This document shows, in pieces, positions 31,109 through 40,342 of a DNA stretch of 64,000 nt. Location: positions 248,001 through 312,000 of the forward strand of contig CBDFHH010000003.1 in NCBI GenBank assembly GCA_965247665.1, in the 5' to 3' direction. The notes beneath the pieces were generated by a model, which saw nothing but the letters and a program-made list of their open reading frames with translations, did no database searches and had not been told where the DNA came from. Origin of the DNA: CAUZWH01 sp965247665. Lineage in GTDB: Bacteria; Pseudomonadota; Alphaproteobacteria; SHVV01. The stretch's first letter is position 1, and each line of letters starts with the position of its first letter. Both the position numbers and the translations under genes were made by a program.

Positions 31109-31594
31109 AACCACACCCACCCCGCGCGGGTTTCGGTCCGCGGCCCCGGCTCGGCCGTGCAGCTTGCCATGATCGCGATCGCGAGCCCGGCGTCAAATGC
31201 ACGGTAGGTGCGGCTGCGTGCGGGGTCGGTGATCGGGACCAGGGCGAAGGAAACCCGGTCGGAGCGCGGACATGAACCACCGACCCCCGCCTCCCGAAGA
31301 CGGTGCTCTACCATGCCGAGCTGCACTCCGCGCCGACGGAAGGCCGTGTGATAGCGGTGGTGCCGTTGGAGATCTTGAAGGAGCGATCGTACGTGTTCGT
31401 GCAGACCCGCACCCTAAGGAACACCTAAAGCTGCCGGCTCGACTTATCGCCAACGGTTATGAGGTTTACTCTTGCGAAAGCAAGACGACGGTAAGGCCGC
31501 CGGGGATGAAGCCGCCCAAACTTCGAGTAGAATTCATTTATGGTCACACGCTGGCGCACCAGGCGTCGGGGATGAAGACCTGGATCAAGCTCGC
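31109..31594. other. Region upstream of cytochrome c gene; one unrecognised open frame
   Basis: Contains an open frame (31272-31598, plus strand, 108 codons) whose TGA overlaps the cytochrome c ATG as ATGA. Its C-terminal part (LPARLIANGYEVYSCESKT ... VEFIYGHTLAHQ) is not arginine-rich shadow sequence, but I cannot assign it to any family, nor see a ribosome site for it. Promoters for pap (leftward) and the cytochrome (rightward) must lie here. Confidence 0.4.
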
Positions 31595-32029
31595 ATGAGG
31601 CACGCCCTGGCGATCCTCGCGCTCCTCCTGCCCGCCGCCGCGCTGGCCGACCACGAGCTGGAGAACCGCGATCTCCGGAACGGGCAGGCGCTCTACAAGG
31701 AACACTGCGCGTCCTGTCACGGCGCCAAGCTCGAAGGCCAGCCGAACTGGCGGCGGATCGGCAAGGACGGGCTGCTTCCGGCGCCGCCGCATGACGCGAC
31801 CGGCCACACCTGGCACCACGACAACCGGCTGCTCTTCGACTACACCAAGCTCGGCGGCAAGGCGTTGATGGAGGCGCGGGGCATAGCCGGGTTCAAGAGC
31901 GGCATGCCCGGTCTCGGGGACGTGCTGACCGACGACGGGATCTGGGACATCCTGGCCCATATCCGGTCCACCTGGCCGGACCGCATGCGCAGGATTCAAG
32001 CCTCCAGAAACCCGCGCCACGACCGATAG
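31595..32029 (+). CDS. Small secreted class I c-type cytochrome
   Basis: A 144-residue protein. MRHALAILALLLPAAALA is a signal peptide cleaved before DHELEN. The haem-binding site is CASCH (C38, C41, H42) and M104 in KSGMPG is the likely sixth ligand, with a C-terminal helix DDGIWDILAHIRSTW. It is a one-haem periplasmic electron carrier. Similar proteins often accompany copper or oxidase genes, but here the neighbours give no partner. Confidence 0.88.
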   Translation: MRHALAILALLLPAAALADHELENRDLRNGQALYKEHCASCHGAKLEGQPNWRRIGKDGLLPAPPHDATGHTWHHDNRLLFDYTKLGGKALMEARGIAGFKSGMPGLGDVLTDDGIWDILAHIRSTWPDRMRRIQASRNPRHDR

Positions 32030-32181
32030 ATCTCCGTGAAATCTGCTAGTCTCGCGGGGACGACAACCGCAACGGGCAGCCGTACATGACCGCCGCCAAA
32101 AGCGACATCGACGCGCTCGACCTCCATAACTCGACCTATCGCCGTTAGAGAATCGAGCCATTATCACGCGGAGCGACGAGC

Positions 32182-33054
32182 ATGTTCGAGGGCTTCGAAC
32201 GACGGCATCTCACAACGCCGGGAGCGGATATCAACCTTGTCGTCGGTGGCGCGGGGCCACCGCTGCTACTGCTGCACGGCTATCCGCAGACCCATGTCAT
32301 GTGGCACAAGGTGGCGGCGCCGCTCGCCGAGCGGCACACCCTCGTCATCACCGACATGCGCGGCTACGGAGACAGCGCTAAACCTGCCGGCGACCCACAA
32401 CATCTGAACTACGCCAAGCGCACCATGGCTGCCGATCAAGTGGCGGTCATGAATGTGCTCGGTTTCGACCGCTTCTCCCTGGCCGGTCACGATCGCGGCG
32501 CGCGCTGCGCCCATCGTTTGGTGCTCGATCATGGCGAACGGATCGACAGTGTGGCGTTCCTGGACATCGTGCCGACGTTCGACGCGTGGGAGAGATCGGA
32601 CCGGCGGCACGCCTGGACCTCGTTTCACTGGTATTTCCTGTCGCAGGATCCCGAACTGCCGGAAGTCATGATCGGCGCCGATCCCGATTTCTGGTTGTCC
32701 AAGATGCTGGAGAAATGGGGCGCCGACATGAGCGCCTTCACGCCCGAGGCCATGGCCGAGTACCTGCGCTGCTTCCGCGACCCGGCCTCGATCCACGCCA
32801 CCTGCGAAGACTACCGTGCCGGGTACACGATCGATATCACCCACGACGCCGCCGATCGCAATCGCAAGATCGAATGTCCCGTGCTGGTGCTGTGGGGCGA
32901 GCGGGCCGGTTCGGCGCGTAACCACGCGGTGCTGGAGATATGGAATGATCGCGCGCAAGACGTGCGCGGTCGGCCGCTAACCTGCGGCCACTTCCTGGCC
33001 GAGGAACAGCCCGAGGAAACCGCACGCGAATTGTTGGCCTTCTTCTCCGCCTAG
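32182..33054 (+). CDS. Alpha/beta hydrolase, fluoroacetate/haloacetate dehalogenase-like
   Basis: A 290-residue alpha/beta-hydrolase. LHGYP is the oxyanion strand turn; the nucleophile is Asp, not Ser (AGHDRGAR: D104), followed by R105 and R108, which in fluoroacetate dehalogenases hold the carboxylate. D128 (FLDIVP) and H270 (TCGHFLAEE) complete the triad. H149 and W150 (SFHWYF) and Y211 (EDYRAGY) match the His-Trp-Tyr set described as the halide pocket of the Rhodopseudomonas enzyme RPA1163. It probably hydrolyses a haloacetate to glycolate in the cytoplasm. Glycolate could then be oxidised to glyoxylate and enter the malate synthase reaction, but that link is inference. Confidence 0.85.
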   Translation: MFEGFERRHLTTPGADINLVVGGAGPPLLLLHGYPQTHVMWHKVAAPLAERHTLVITDMRGYGDSAKPAGDPQHLNYAKRTMAADQVAVMNVLGFDRFSLAGHDRGARCAHRLVLDHGERIDSVAFLDIVPTFDAWERSDRRHAWTSFHWYFLSQDPELPEVMIGADPDFWLSKMLEKWGADMSAFTPEAMAEYLRCFRDPASIHATCEDYRAGYTIDITHDAADRNRKIECPVLVLWGERAGSARNHAVLEIWNDRAQDVRGRPLTCGHFLAEEQPEETARELLAFFSA

Positions 33055-33161
33055 GTCGTCGGCGCGCTGGAAAACCTGCCGTCGACGCGACATATTGTGC
33101 TGGTTACGAGCGGCGAAGGATGGTACCGGCGTGTCACGTATGAGTGAGTCGAACAATCCCG

Positions 33162-33941
33162 ATGAGCGACGGCGACGGAAATAGCAGCGGCGAACCGCTC
33201 CGCGAGCGCCCGCAACTCATTGTGCGCTATCGCGCGAGCATGTTGCGTCGGCTGAGGACATATTTTCTGACGGGCATCATCGCCACGGCGCCCATCGGGT
33301 TGACCCTCTATTTGTCATGGGCGCTGGTGAAGTTCGTCGATCGCCTGGTCACACCGCTGATTCCGGCCCAATACAACCCGAACAACTACGTCCCCTTTGA
33401 TATCCCCGGTCTCGGCCTGATCGCCGCAATCATCCTGCTCACCTTTATCGGCTTTATCACCGCCAATGTCCTCGGCCGCGAGATCGTCGCGCTGGGCGAG
33501 CGCATCGTGGATCGCATGCCGGTGGTACGGTCGCTCTACGGGGCGCTGAAGCAGATCTTCGAAACCGTGTTGACGCAGTCGTCGCGCGCGTTCCGCGAAG
33601 TCGTCCTGATCGAATATCCGCGGCGCGGGATCTGGGCGATTGGTTTCGTGACAAGCGCTACGAAAGGCGAGATCCAAACCCTCAATGAAGGCACGCTGGT
33701 CAACGTGTTCCTGCCCACGACGCCCAACCCGACCTCGGGCTTCCTATTGTTCGTGCCGCGCAGCGATCTGGTCACCCTGCACATGACGATTGAGGAAGGG
33801 ATCAAGATGGTGATTTCGGGGGGGATCGTGACGCCGCCCGACAAGCGCCCGCGGGCGGTAGCCACAGCGGACGAAACCGCGCCGCCAATTGACGAAAACT
33901 CCGACGCGGCATCAGGCGGTAAGCGGCGCGCCGGCGGGTGA
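33162..33941 (+). CDS. DUF502 family inner-membrane protein
   Basis: About 259 residues from ATG 33162 (a GTG six codons upstream is possible). Two membrane helices (YFLTGIIATAPIGLTLYLSW; LIAAIILLTFIGFITANV) are followed by the DUF502 core: GERIVDRMPVVRSLYGALKQ, the YPRRGIWAIGFVT strand and the VNVFLPTTPNPTSGF motif. The family is widespread in proteobacteria and plants (COV-like), with no clear biochemical function. It is convergent with recG, with a 73-base gap. Confidence 0.92.
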   Translation: MSDGDGNSSGEPLRERPQLIVRYRASMLRRLRTYFLTGIIATAPIGLTLYLSWALVKFVDRLVTPLIPAQYNPNNYVPFDIPGLGLIAAIILLTFIGFITANVLGREIVALGERIVDRMPVVRSLYGALKQIFETVLTQSSRAFREVVLIEYPRRGIWAIGFVTSATKGEIQTLNEGTLVNVFLPTTPNPTSGFLLFVPRSDLVTLHMTIEEGIKMVISGGIVTPPDKRPRAVATADETAPPIDENSDAASGGKRRAGG

Positions 33942-34014
33942 GCCCGTCCAGCCCAACTGTGCAGCCGGGAACCACCGGACGCCGTCCTCGCCGCCGGCGC
34001 ATCACGATAGGGTA

Positions 34015-36120
34015 CTAACCCGACCGCAGATTCAAGATCGCCTGATCGCGTTCGAACAGATACAGCAGAGTACGGAGACGATCCCCTTGGGGGCCCCGTA
34101 AATCGGGGTTTCGCTCTATTTCCAGGCGTGCCGTATCGCTGGCGACGGCCAGCAGGTCGGCGTGATATTCGAGATCAGCGACCCGAAACTCGGGTATCCC
34201 GCTCTGGCGCGTGCCGAGCAATTCGCCGCCGCCGCGGAGCCTGAAATCCTCCTCGGCGATACGAAAGCCGTCGTTGGTCTCCCGCAACACCCGGATTCGC
34301 GTTCGCGCCGCGTCGCCGAGGGGAGCGCCATAAAGCAGCAGGCAAGCAGCTTTATCGCGGCCCCGGCCGACTCGCCCGCGAAGCTGGTGAAGCTGGGCAA
34401 GACCGAACCGCTCGGCCCGCTCGATCACCATAATCGTTGCCTCGGGTACGTCGACCCCGACCTCGATCACCGTGGTCGCCACCAGGATTCGGGTGTTGCC
34501 GTCGATGAAGCGCTGCATCGCCGCGTGGCGATCATCGCTTTTCATCTGACCGTGGACGAGATCGACCCGGCTGCCGAATACCTGCCTGAGGGCCGTAAAG
34601 CGTTCCTCCGCCGCCGCAAGGTCGACCGCTTCGGACTCGCCGACCAGCGGGCAAACCCAATAGACCTGCGCTTCGCTTGCCAGGGCACGGCGCACGGCCC
34701 GGATGACCTCGTCGAGGCGCTCGAGCGGCAGGGCCCGGGTTTTGACCGGCTGGCGATTGGGCGGGAGTTCGGTGATGCGTGACACTTCCATGTCGCCATA
34801 CACGGTGAGCGCGAGCGTGCGCGGGATCGGCGTCGCGGTCATCAGCAGCATGTCGGGGCGCAGCCCCGAACGGCTGTCGCCGGCCGTTCCCTTGGCGGTC
34901 AGCGCAAGACGCTGGTGCACGCCAAAGCGTTGCTGCTCGTCGATAACGATCAGGGCGAGGTCGCGGAACGAAAGCTCGTCCTGAAACAGCGCGTGGGTGC
35001 CGATGAGAATATCGACCTCCCCGCCGGCAACCGATTCTCGGGTGCGACGCCGCGCCGCGGCGGGGTCGCGACCGGTGACGACCGCGAGGCGGATCCCGGC
35101 GGCCTCGCACAGCGGGGCCAGGGTTCGGCCGTGCTGGCGGGCGAGCAGCTCGGTTGGAACCATCATCGCCGCCTGCGTACCGATTTCGACCGCGCTTACC
35201 ATGGCCAGCAGCGCGACGATCGTCTTGCCGCTGCCGACATCGCCTTGGAGAAGCCGGGTCATCGGGTACGGGCCGGCAAGATCCGCGTCGATCTCCGCCA
35301 ACGCACCGGCCTGAGCCTCGGTCAGACGATAGGGCAGGGCGTCGAATACGCGCTCGCGCAAGCGCCCCTGCGGCGTGATCGCATGGCCGCGGCCGCGGCG
35401 CAGATGTAGCCGTACTAGGCCAAGGGCGAGCTGATTGGCAAGGAGCTCATCGAAGGCAAGCCGTGAACGCGGCGCGGTCGTCGGGACAAGATCATCCTCG
35501 TTCTCCGGTGCGTGCGCATCAAGCAACGATTGGCGCCAACCGCTCCAGCCACGTTCTGCGAGCAACGCCGCATCGATCCATTCCGGCAGATCCGGCGCGT
35601 CATTCAGGGCTTGACGGAGTGCCTTGAACAGGGTGCGGCCGGTCAGTCCCGCCGTCAGCGGATAAATCGGCTCGATCGCGGCGAGTTGCAGCGTGTCTTC
35701 CGGTGCCCCAATGTGGTCGGGGTGGGTCATCTGCAGCTCGCCGCCGTAGGATTCGACCTTGCCGCTGACGACCCGCTGCGCCCCCTCGGGCAACACATTG
35801 CGGAGGTAGTCGGCATGGGCGCGGAAGAACACCAACCACAGGGTTTCGGTATCGTCGCTGCATCGTACTTTGTGCGGGAGCCGGCGGTTGGGCGAGGGAA
35901 AGTGCCGTTCGACGCGGACGCTGATGGTGGCGATGCGGCCAGGCGGCGCGTCGGCGACGGTTGGTGTGAAGCGGCGGTCGATAAAGCTCGACGGCAGATG
36001 CCAATAGAGATCGACCAGGTGCGGACCTGCAGTCTTTTCGATGAGTTTGCCGATACGGGGGCCGACTCCCGCCAGCTTGGTCACCGGCGCGAAAGAGCGA
36101 AACAGGATTTCGGGACGCAT
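34015..36120 (-). CDS. recG: ATP-dependent DNA helicase RecG
   Basis: A 701-residue replication-fork reversal helicase. The N-terminal wedge domain (KLAGVGPRIGKLIEK, then an OB-like region) precedes the two RecA lobes: Walker A GDVGSGKTIVA, IGTHALFQ, Walker B IVIDEQQRFGV, TATPIPRTL, ILVATTVIEVGVDVPEA and QLRGRVGRG. The C-terminal wedge-hook region SGIPEFRVADLEYH is present. E. coli RecG is 693 residues. It is divergently arranged from sdhE-mfd, the order found in many alphaproteobacteria, with a tandem repeat array in the gap. Confidence 0.97.
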   Translation of the reverse strand: MRPEILFRSFAPVTKLAGVGPRIGKLIEKTAGPHLVDLYWHLPSSFIDRRFTPTVADAPPGRIATISVRVERHFPSPNRRLPHKVRCSDDTETLWLVFFRAHADYLRNVLPEGAQRVVSGKVESYGGELQMTHPDHIGAPEDTLQLAAIEPIYPLTAGLTGRTLFKALRQALNDAPDLPEWIDAALLAERGWSGWRQSLLDAHAPENEDDLVPTTAPRSRLAFDELLANQLALGLVRLHLRRGRGHAITPQGRLRERVFDALPYRLTEAQAGALAEIDADLAGPYPMTRLLQGDVGSGKTIVALLAMVSAVEIGTQAAMMVPTELLARQHGRTLAPLCEAAGIRLAVVTGRDPAAARRRTRESVAGGEVDILIGTHALFQDELSFRDLALIVIDEQQRFGVHQRLALTAKGTAGDSRSGLRPDMLLMTATPIPRTLALTVYGDMEVSRITELPPNRQPVKTRALPLERLDEVIRAVRRALASEAQVYWVCPLVGESEAVDLAAAEERFTALRQVFGSRVDLVHGQMKSDDRHAAMQRFIDGNTRILVATTVIEVGVDVPEATIMVIERAERFGLAQLHQLRGRVGRGRDKAACLLLYGAPLGDAARTRIRVLRETNDGFRIAEEDFRLRGGGELLGTRQSGIPEFRVADLEYHADLLAVASDTARLEIERNPDLRGPQGDRLRTLLYLFERDQAILNLRSG

Positions 36121-36290
36121 CGACTGCGACTAGGTCGGGCTTGGCGGGGCCACCGCGGTCTCCCCCGCGCATCCGCCCGACCGCGGTTCCCTTGGGGTGG
36201 AGGATATCGTGGAACTCGCGGAACGGGGTAAGTTGCTGCGTTGCCCACGCATGTTCGAGCCTCGTGCGGGCGGATTTCGATCGACATTAT

Positions 36291-36465
36291 CGCACCGCGG
36301 CAGATGCCGCCAAATCGCACCGCGGCAGATGCCGCCAAATCGCACCGCGGCAGACGCCGCCAAATCGCACCGCGGCAGACGCCGCCAAATCGCACCGCGG
36401 CGGACGCCGCCAAATCGCACCGCGGCAGACGCCGCCAAACCGCACCGCGGCGGACGCCGCCAAAC
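36291..36465 (+). repeat. Seven perfect-length 25-bp tandem repeats, each a hairpin
   Basis: Unit cgcaccgcggcagacgccgc + caaat, repeated seven times head to tail (starts 36291, 36316, 36341, 36366, 36391, 36416, 36441). Inside each unit GCGGC-NNNN-GCCGC forms a 5-bp stem with a four-base loop. The loops read AGAT, AGAT, AGAC, AGAC, GGAC, AGAC, GGAC; the only other variation is the last base of the unit (t in units 1-5, c in 6-7). The array lies in the recG/sdhE divergent promoter region, ending 60 bases before the sdhE ATG. No spacers, so not CRISPR. Confidence 0.97.
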
Positions 36466-36525
36466 CGAGGAGCGCGCTCGGGCTGACACGGCGCTGCCCA
36501 GCGGATATAGGATGGACGACAGGCA

Positions 36526-36825
36526 ATGTCCGGGAACGATCACGCTCACGAGGATATCGAACGGCGCCGCAAGCGCCTGCGGTACAGCAGTTGGCATCGC
36601 GGCATGAAGGAGGTGGACCTCATCCTTGGCCGCTTCGCCGACGCCAACCTCGATACCTTTAACGACCGCCAATTGGACCAGTTCGAGCACATACTCGATC
36701 ACAGCGATCCCGATCTCTACGCCTGGGTTTGCGGCCGGCAACCACTTCCGGCGGGCCTCCGCAACAATGTCATGAAGCTAATTATAAACTTCAAGTTCTC
36801 CGTTCATGATACTGAAAATAAATGA
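36526..36825 (+). CDS. sdhE: SdhE/Sdh5 succinate dehydrogenase FAD-assembly factor
   Basis: A 99-residue helical protein with the hallmark RGMKEVDLILGRFAD, of which RG-x2-E is needed to promote covalent FAD attachment to SdhA. The end (LYAWVCGRQPLP) matches the family. ATG 36526 has only a poor ribosome site. Its last 20 bases overlap the start of mfd, so the two are translationally coupled. The stretch before it is the repeat array, which could lie in its 5' untranslated region. Confidence 0.93.
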   Translation: MSGNDHAHEDIERRRKRLRYSSWHRGMKEVDLILGRFADANLDTFNDRQLDQFEHILDHSDPDLYAWVCGRQPLPAGLRNNVMKLIINFKFSVHDTENK

Positions 36826-39800
36826 TTTAGACATTCCCCCGGGCCGACGAATCACGGTCGGCAGCGCGCCCGAGGGCTATCAGAGTTTCCTGCTGGCCCA
36901 ACTGGCCCAACGCGAGGCGGGGACGGTGCTGCATGTGGCCCGTGATGATCGCCGCATGGACGCCGTCGCCCAGCAGGTGGGTTTCTTCGCACCCGACCTC
37001 GAAATCTTGACATTCCCGGCCTGGGACTGCCTGCCCTACGATCGCGTGTCCCCCAACCCCTTGGTGGCCAGCGAGCGTATGGACACGCTCACACGCCTGG
37101 CAACGGCGCCGGCTCACCGGCACCGGCTGGTGGTATCCACGGTCAACGCCTTGCTACAGCGCGTCGTGCCGCGCCGCTTCGTCGCCGAGCGCGTACGCAC
37201 TGTCGAAGTCGGCGATGCGGTCGACCTCGAGGCGCTGACGCAGTCGCTCACGGACGGCGGTTATGCCCGTACCGGGACCGTCATCGAACCCGGCGAGTTC
37301 AGCGTTCGCGGGGGCTTAATCGACATTTTCGCGCCGGGCCGTGCCGAACCCGCACGTATCGATCTGTTCGGCGATGTCATCGAATCGATCCGCACCTTCG
37401 ACCCATCGACTCAGCGGACGACGGGCCGCATCGACCGGTGCGACCTCACGGCAGTCGGCGAAGTGCCGCTCGATCCGGCGTCGGTCGAACGTTTTCGCGC
37501 CGGTTATACCGCGTTGTTCGGCGTCCCGTCGCAGAACGACATCCTTTACGCCGCGGCATCCGAAGGGCGGCGGCACAGCGGGATCGAGCACTGGTTGCCG
37601 CTCTTCCATGAGCGCCTCGAGACGCTGCTCGATTACCTCCCGGAAGCATTTGTGACGCTCGATCACATGGTTGAAGAAGCGCGCGACGCGCGCATCGAGA
37701 TGATCGAGGAATACTACGCCGCGCGGCGCGATCGCGAGCACGCGGCGGGCGCGGACGCTGTGATTTACCGGCCGCTCGAGCCCGGGCGCCTCTATCGCAA
37801 CGCGCGGGAGTGGGAGCAAAGCCTGGAGGCGCACCCGGTGGTGGCGTTCTCGGTCTTTGCGCGGCCTGAACGCGACGACGCGGTTGATGCCGGGGCGCGC
37901 GAAGGCAGCAACTTCGCCGCCGAAAGGGGCGACACGACCGGCGAATTGCTCGATGCGGTTCAGCGCTATCTGGCCGATACGAAGATGTTGCCGCGCCCGG
38001 TTTTGATCGCCGCTTACAGCGCCGGGTCGTCGGATCGGCTGGCCAAGCTGATGCGCGACCACGGGGTCGGCGGCATCGTCGCGGTGGCGGATTGGCAAGC
38101 GGTGCGGCGGTTGCGGATCGGCCAGATCGGTCTTGCCGTGCTCGGGGTCGAGCGTGGCTTCGACGGACCGGATCTGGTGGTCATCAGCGAGCAGGATATT
38201 CTCGGCGAGCGCATTGCGCGCCCGCCGCGCCGCACCCGCCGCGCCGAGAATTTCATTGCCGCGGCCGGCGACCTCAACCCGGGCGATCTCGTCATCCACC
38301 TCGATCACGGCATCGGGCGTTTCGAGGGGCTCAAGACCATCGAGATCTCCGCGGCGCCGCACGACTGCCTGCTGATCGTCTACGCCGGGGAGGATCGATT
38401 GCTCATCCCGGTCGAAAACACCGAGATTCTATCGCGCTACGGCTCGGAACACGCCGAAGTCGAGCTCGACCGCCTCGGTGTTGCGCACTGGCAATCGCGT
38501 AAGGCGCGGATCAAGAAGCGGCTCAAGGACATGGCCGATGAGCTGATCCGTATTGCCGCCGCTCGGGCGACGCGCAGAGTCGATCCGCTCACGCCGCCGG
38601 CACATATCTACGACGAGTTCTGCGCTCGGTTCCCCTACCACGAGACCGAGGACCAGACCAAGGCGATCGACGACGTGCTCGCCGATCTCGCGAGCGGCAG
38701 CCCCATGGATCGGCTGGTGTGCGGTGACGTCGGCTTCGGCAAGACCGAGGTCGCGCTGCGCAGCGCGTTGGTCACGGTTATGGCCGGCAAGCAGGTAGCG
38801 ATCGTGGTACCGACCACCCTGCTCGCGCGCCAGCACACGGCGACCTTTGGCGATCGTTTCGCGGGCCTGCCGATCAAGATCGGTCACCTGTCGCGCCTGG
38901 CTACGCCCAAGCAGGCGACCGAGGTGAAGCGGGGACTCGCCGGTGGCGATATCGACATCGCAATCGGCACCCACGCGTTGCTCCAGAAGACCATCGAATT
39001 TCGCGACCTCGGCCTGGTCGTAGTCGATGAGGAGCAGCATTTCGGCGTTGCCCACAAGGAACGACTCAAGCAGCTGCGCGCCAACGTGCACGTGCTGACC
39101 CTGACCGCAACACCGATCCCCAGAACACTGCAACTGGCGCTGGCCGGCGTGCGCGAGCTGAGCCTGATTTCGACGCCGCCGGTCGACCGCCTTGCGATCC
39201 GCACCTTCATCTTGCCGTTCGATCAGGTGGTCGTGCGCGAAGCGATCCTGCGCGAGCGCTATCGCGGCGGGCAGACCTACTATGTCTGTCCGCGGATCGC
39301 CGATCTTGACGACGTCGCTGCGTTCCTGAAGCGCGAATTGCCGGATATCAAATTCGGCGTCGTGCATGGGCGCCTGCCCGCGCGGCAGCTGGACAAGGTC
39401 ATGTCCGCCTTCTACGACGGCGGCTACGACGTGTTGCTGTGCACCAACATCATCGAATCGGGTCTCGATATTCCCAGCGTCAACACTCTGATCGTGCATC
39501 GCTCCGACCGGTTCGGCCTGTCGCAGCTCTACCAGATCCGCGGCCGCATCGGCCGATCGAAGCAACGCGGTTATGCCTATCTGACCATCCCGCCGCACCG
39601 GGTGCCGACCGTCAGCGCCGAGCGCCGGCTCGAAGTCATGCAGGCGCTCGATGGCCTGGGCGCGGGTTTCAGCGTCGCCAGCCACGACATGGACATCCGC
39701 GGCGTCGGCAACCTGCTCGGCGAGGAACAGTCCGGCCACATTCGCGAGGTTGGCCTCGAGCTCTACCAGCAGATGCTGGAAGATGCGGTCGCGGCCGCGC

Positions 39801-40330
39801 GTCAGGATAGCGGCGATGCGGCGCACGATGCGTGGTCGCCGCAGATTCAGATCGGCACGCCGGTGCTGATCCCCGAAACCTATGTCGACGATCTATCGGT
39901 GCGCATGGCTCTGTATCGCCGGCTGGCCCAACTTACCGAGCCGCGCGACATCGATGCCTTCGGGGCGGAAATGATCGATCGTTTCGGGCCGCTGCCCGAC
40001 GAGGTCGAACATCTGCTCGAGATCGTCGGCATCAAGCAGGCCTGCCACGCGGCCGGTGTGGAACGGGTTGAAGCGGGCCCGCGCGGCGCAACGCTGTCAT
40101 TCCGCAACGGTTCCTTCGCCAACCCGGTCGGCCTGGTGGCCTTCATCGCCGAACAGGCGGGCTCGACCAAGCTGCGGTCGGATCACAAGCTGGTTTATCT
40201 GCGGGTCTGGGAAACGATCGAGCAACGCCTCGGCGGTGTCCGGCAACTATTGGACCGGCTCGCGGCCATCGCGATCGCCCCGGATATCGCGGCGCGGCCG
40301 AGCGTGATGGCGGCAGGTTCCCAACGATAG
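36806..40330 (+). CDS. mfd: Transcription-repair coupling factor Mfd
   Basis: A 1,174-residue DNA translocase that removes stalled RNA polymerase and recruits UvrA. Order: UvrB-like N-terminal region (FPAWDCLPYDRVSPNP; RGGLIDIFAPG), RNA-polymerase interaction domain (LNPGDLVIHLDHGIGRFEGL), then the RecG-like motor: GDVGFGKTEVA, IGTHALLQ, DEEQHFGV, TATPIPRTLQLAL, TNIIESGLDIPSVNT, QIRGRIGRS, and the C-terminal TRCF domain (VDDLSVRMALYRRL). E. coli Mfd is 1,148 residues. It starts inside sdhE, at ATG 36806, so expression is coupled to it. Confidence 0.97.
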   Translation: MILKINDLDIPPGRRITVGSAPEGYQSFLLAQLAQREAGTVLHVARDDRRMDAVAQQVGFFAPDLEILTFPAWDCLPYDRVSPNPLVASERMDTLTRLATAPAHRHRLVVSTVNALLQRVVPRRFVAERVRTVEVGDAVDLEALTQSLTDGGYARTGTVIEPGEFSVRGGLIDIFAPGRAEPARIDLFGDVIESIRTFDPSTQRTTGRIDRCDLTAVGEVPLDPASVERFRAGYTALFGVPSQNDILYAAASEGRRHSGIEHWLPLFHERLETLLDYLPEAFVTLDHMVEEARDARIEMIEEYYAARRDREHAAGADAVIYRPLEPGRLYRNAREWEQSLEAHPVVAFSVFARPERDDAVDAGAREGSNFAAERGDTTGELLDAVQRYLADTKMLPRPVLIAAYSAGSSDRLAKLMRDHGVGGIVAVADWQAVRRLRIGQIGLAVLGVERGFDGPDLVVISEQDILGERIARPPRRTRRAENFIAAAGDLNPGDLVIHLDHGIGRFEGLKTIEISAAPHDCLLIVYAGEDRLLIPVENTEILSRYGSEHAEVELDRLGVAHWQSRKARIKKRLKDMADELIRIAAARATRRVDPLTPPAHIYDEFCARFPYHETEDQTKAIDDVLADLASGSPMDRLVCGDVGFGKTEVALRSALVTVMAGKQVAIVVPTTLLARQHTATFGDRFAGLPIKIGHLSRLATPKQATEVKRGLAGGDIDIAIGTHALLQKTIEFRDLGLVVVDEEQHFGVAHKERLKQLRANVHVLTLTATPIPRTLQLALAGVRELSLISTPPVDRLAIRTFILPFDQVVVREAILRERYRGGQTYYVCPRIADLDDVAAFLKRELPDIKFGVVHGRLPARQLDKVMSAFYDGGYDVLLCTNIIESGLDIPSVNTLIVHRSDRFGLSQLYQIRGRIGRSKQRGYAYLTIPPHRVPTVSAERRLEVMQALDGLGAGFSVASHDMDIRGVGNLLGEEQSGHIREVGLELYQQMLEDAVAAARQDSGDAAHDAWSPQIQIGTPVLIPETYVDDLSVRMALYRRLAQLTEPRDIDAFGAEMIDRFGPLPDEVEHLLEIVGIKQACHAAGVERVEAGPRGATLSFRNGSFANPVGLVAFIAEQAGSTKLRSDHKLVYLRVWETIEQRLGGVRQLLDRLAAIAIAPDIAARPSVMAAGSQR

Positions 40331-40342
40331 GTTCATCGGACA

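Noticed and set aside
29462..31207. 581-codon open frame opposite polyphosphate:AMP phosphotransferase
   Set aside because: Antisense shadow of a GC-rich gene; the opposite strand has two complete PPK2 domains.
36291..36465. CRISPR array
   Set aside because: Units are contiguous with no unique spacers and no cas genes are near.
36130..36741. Repetitive protein encoded by the 25-bp array (AASAAVRFGG-type periodic peptide)
   Set aside because: All frames on both strands are open simply because the unit lacks stops; a 25-bp period shifts frame each unit, and no ribosome site fits.
38429..39826. 465-codon open frame opposite mfd
   Set aside because: Shadow of the mfd motor domain.
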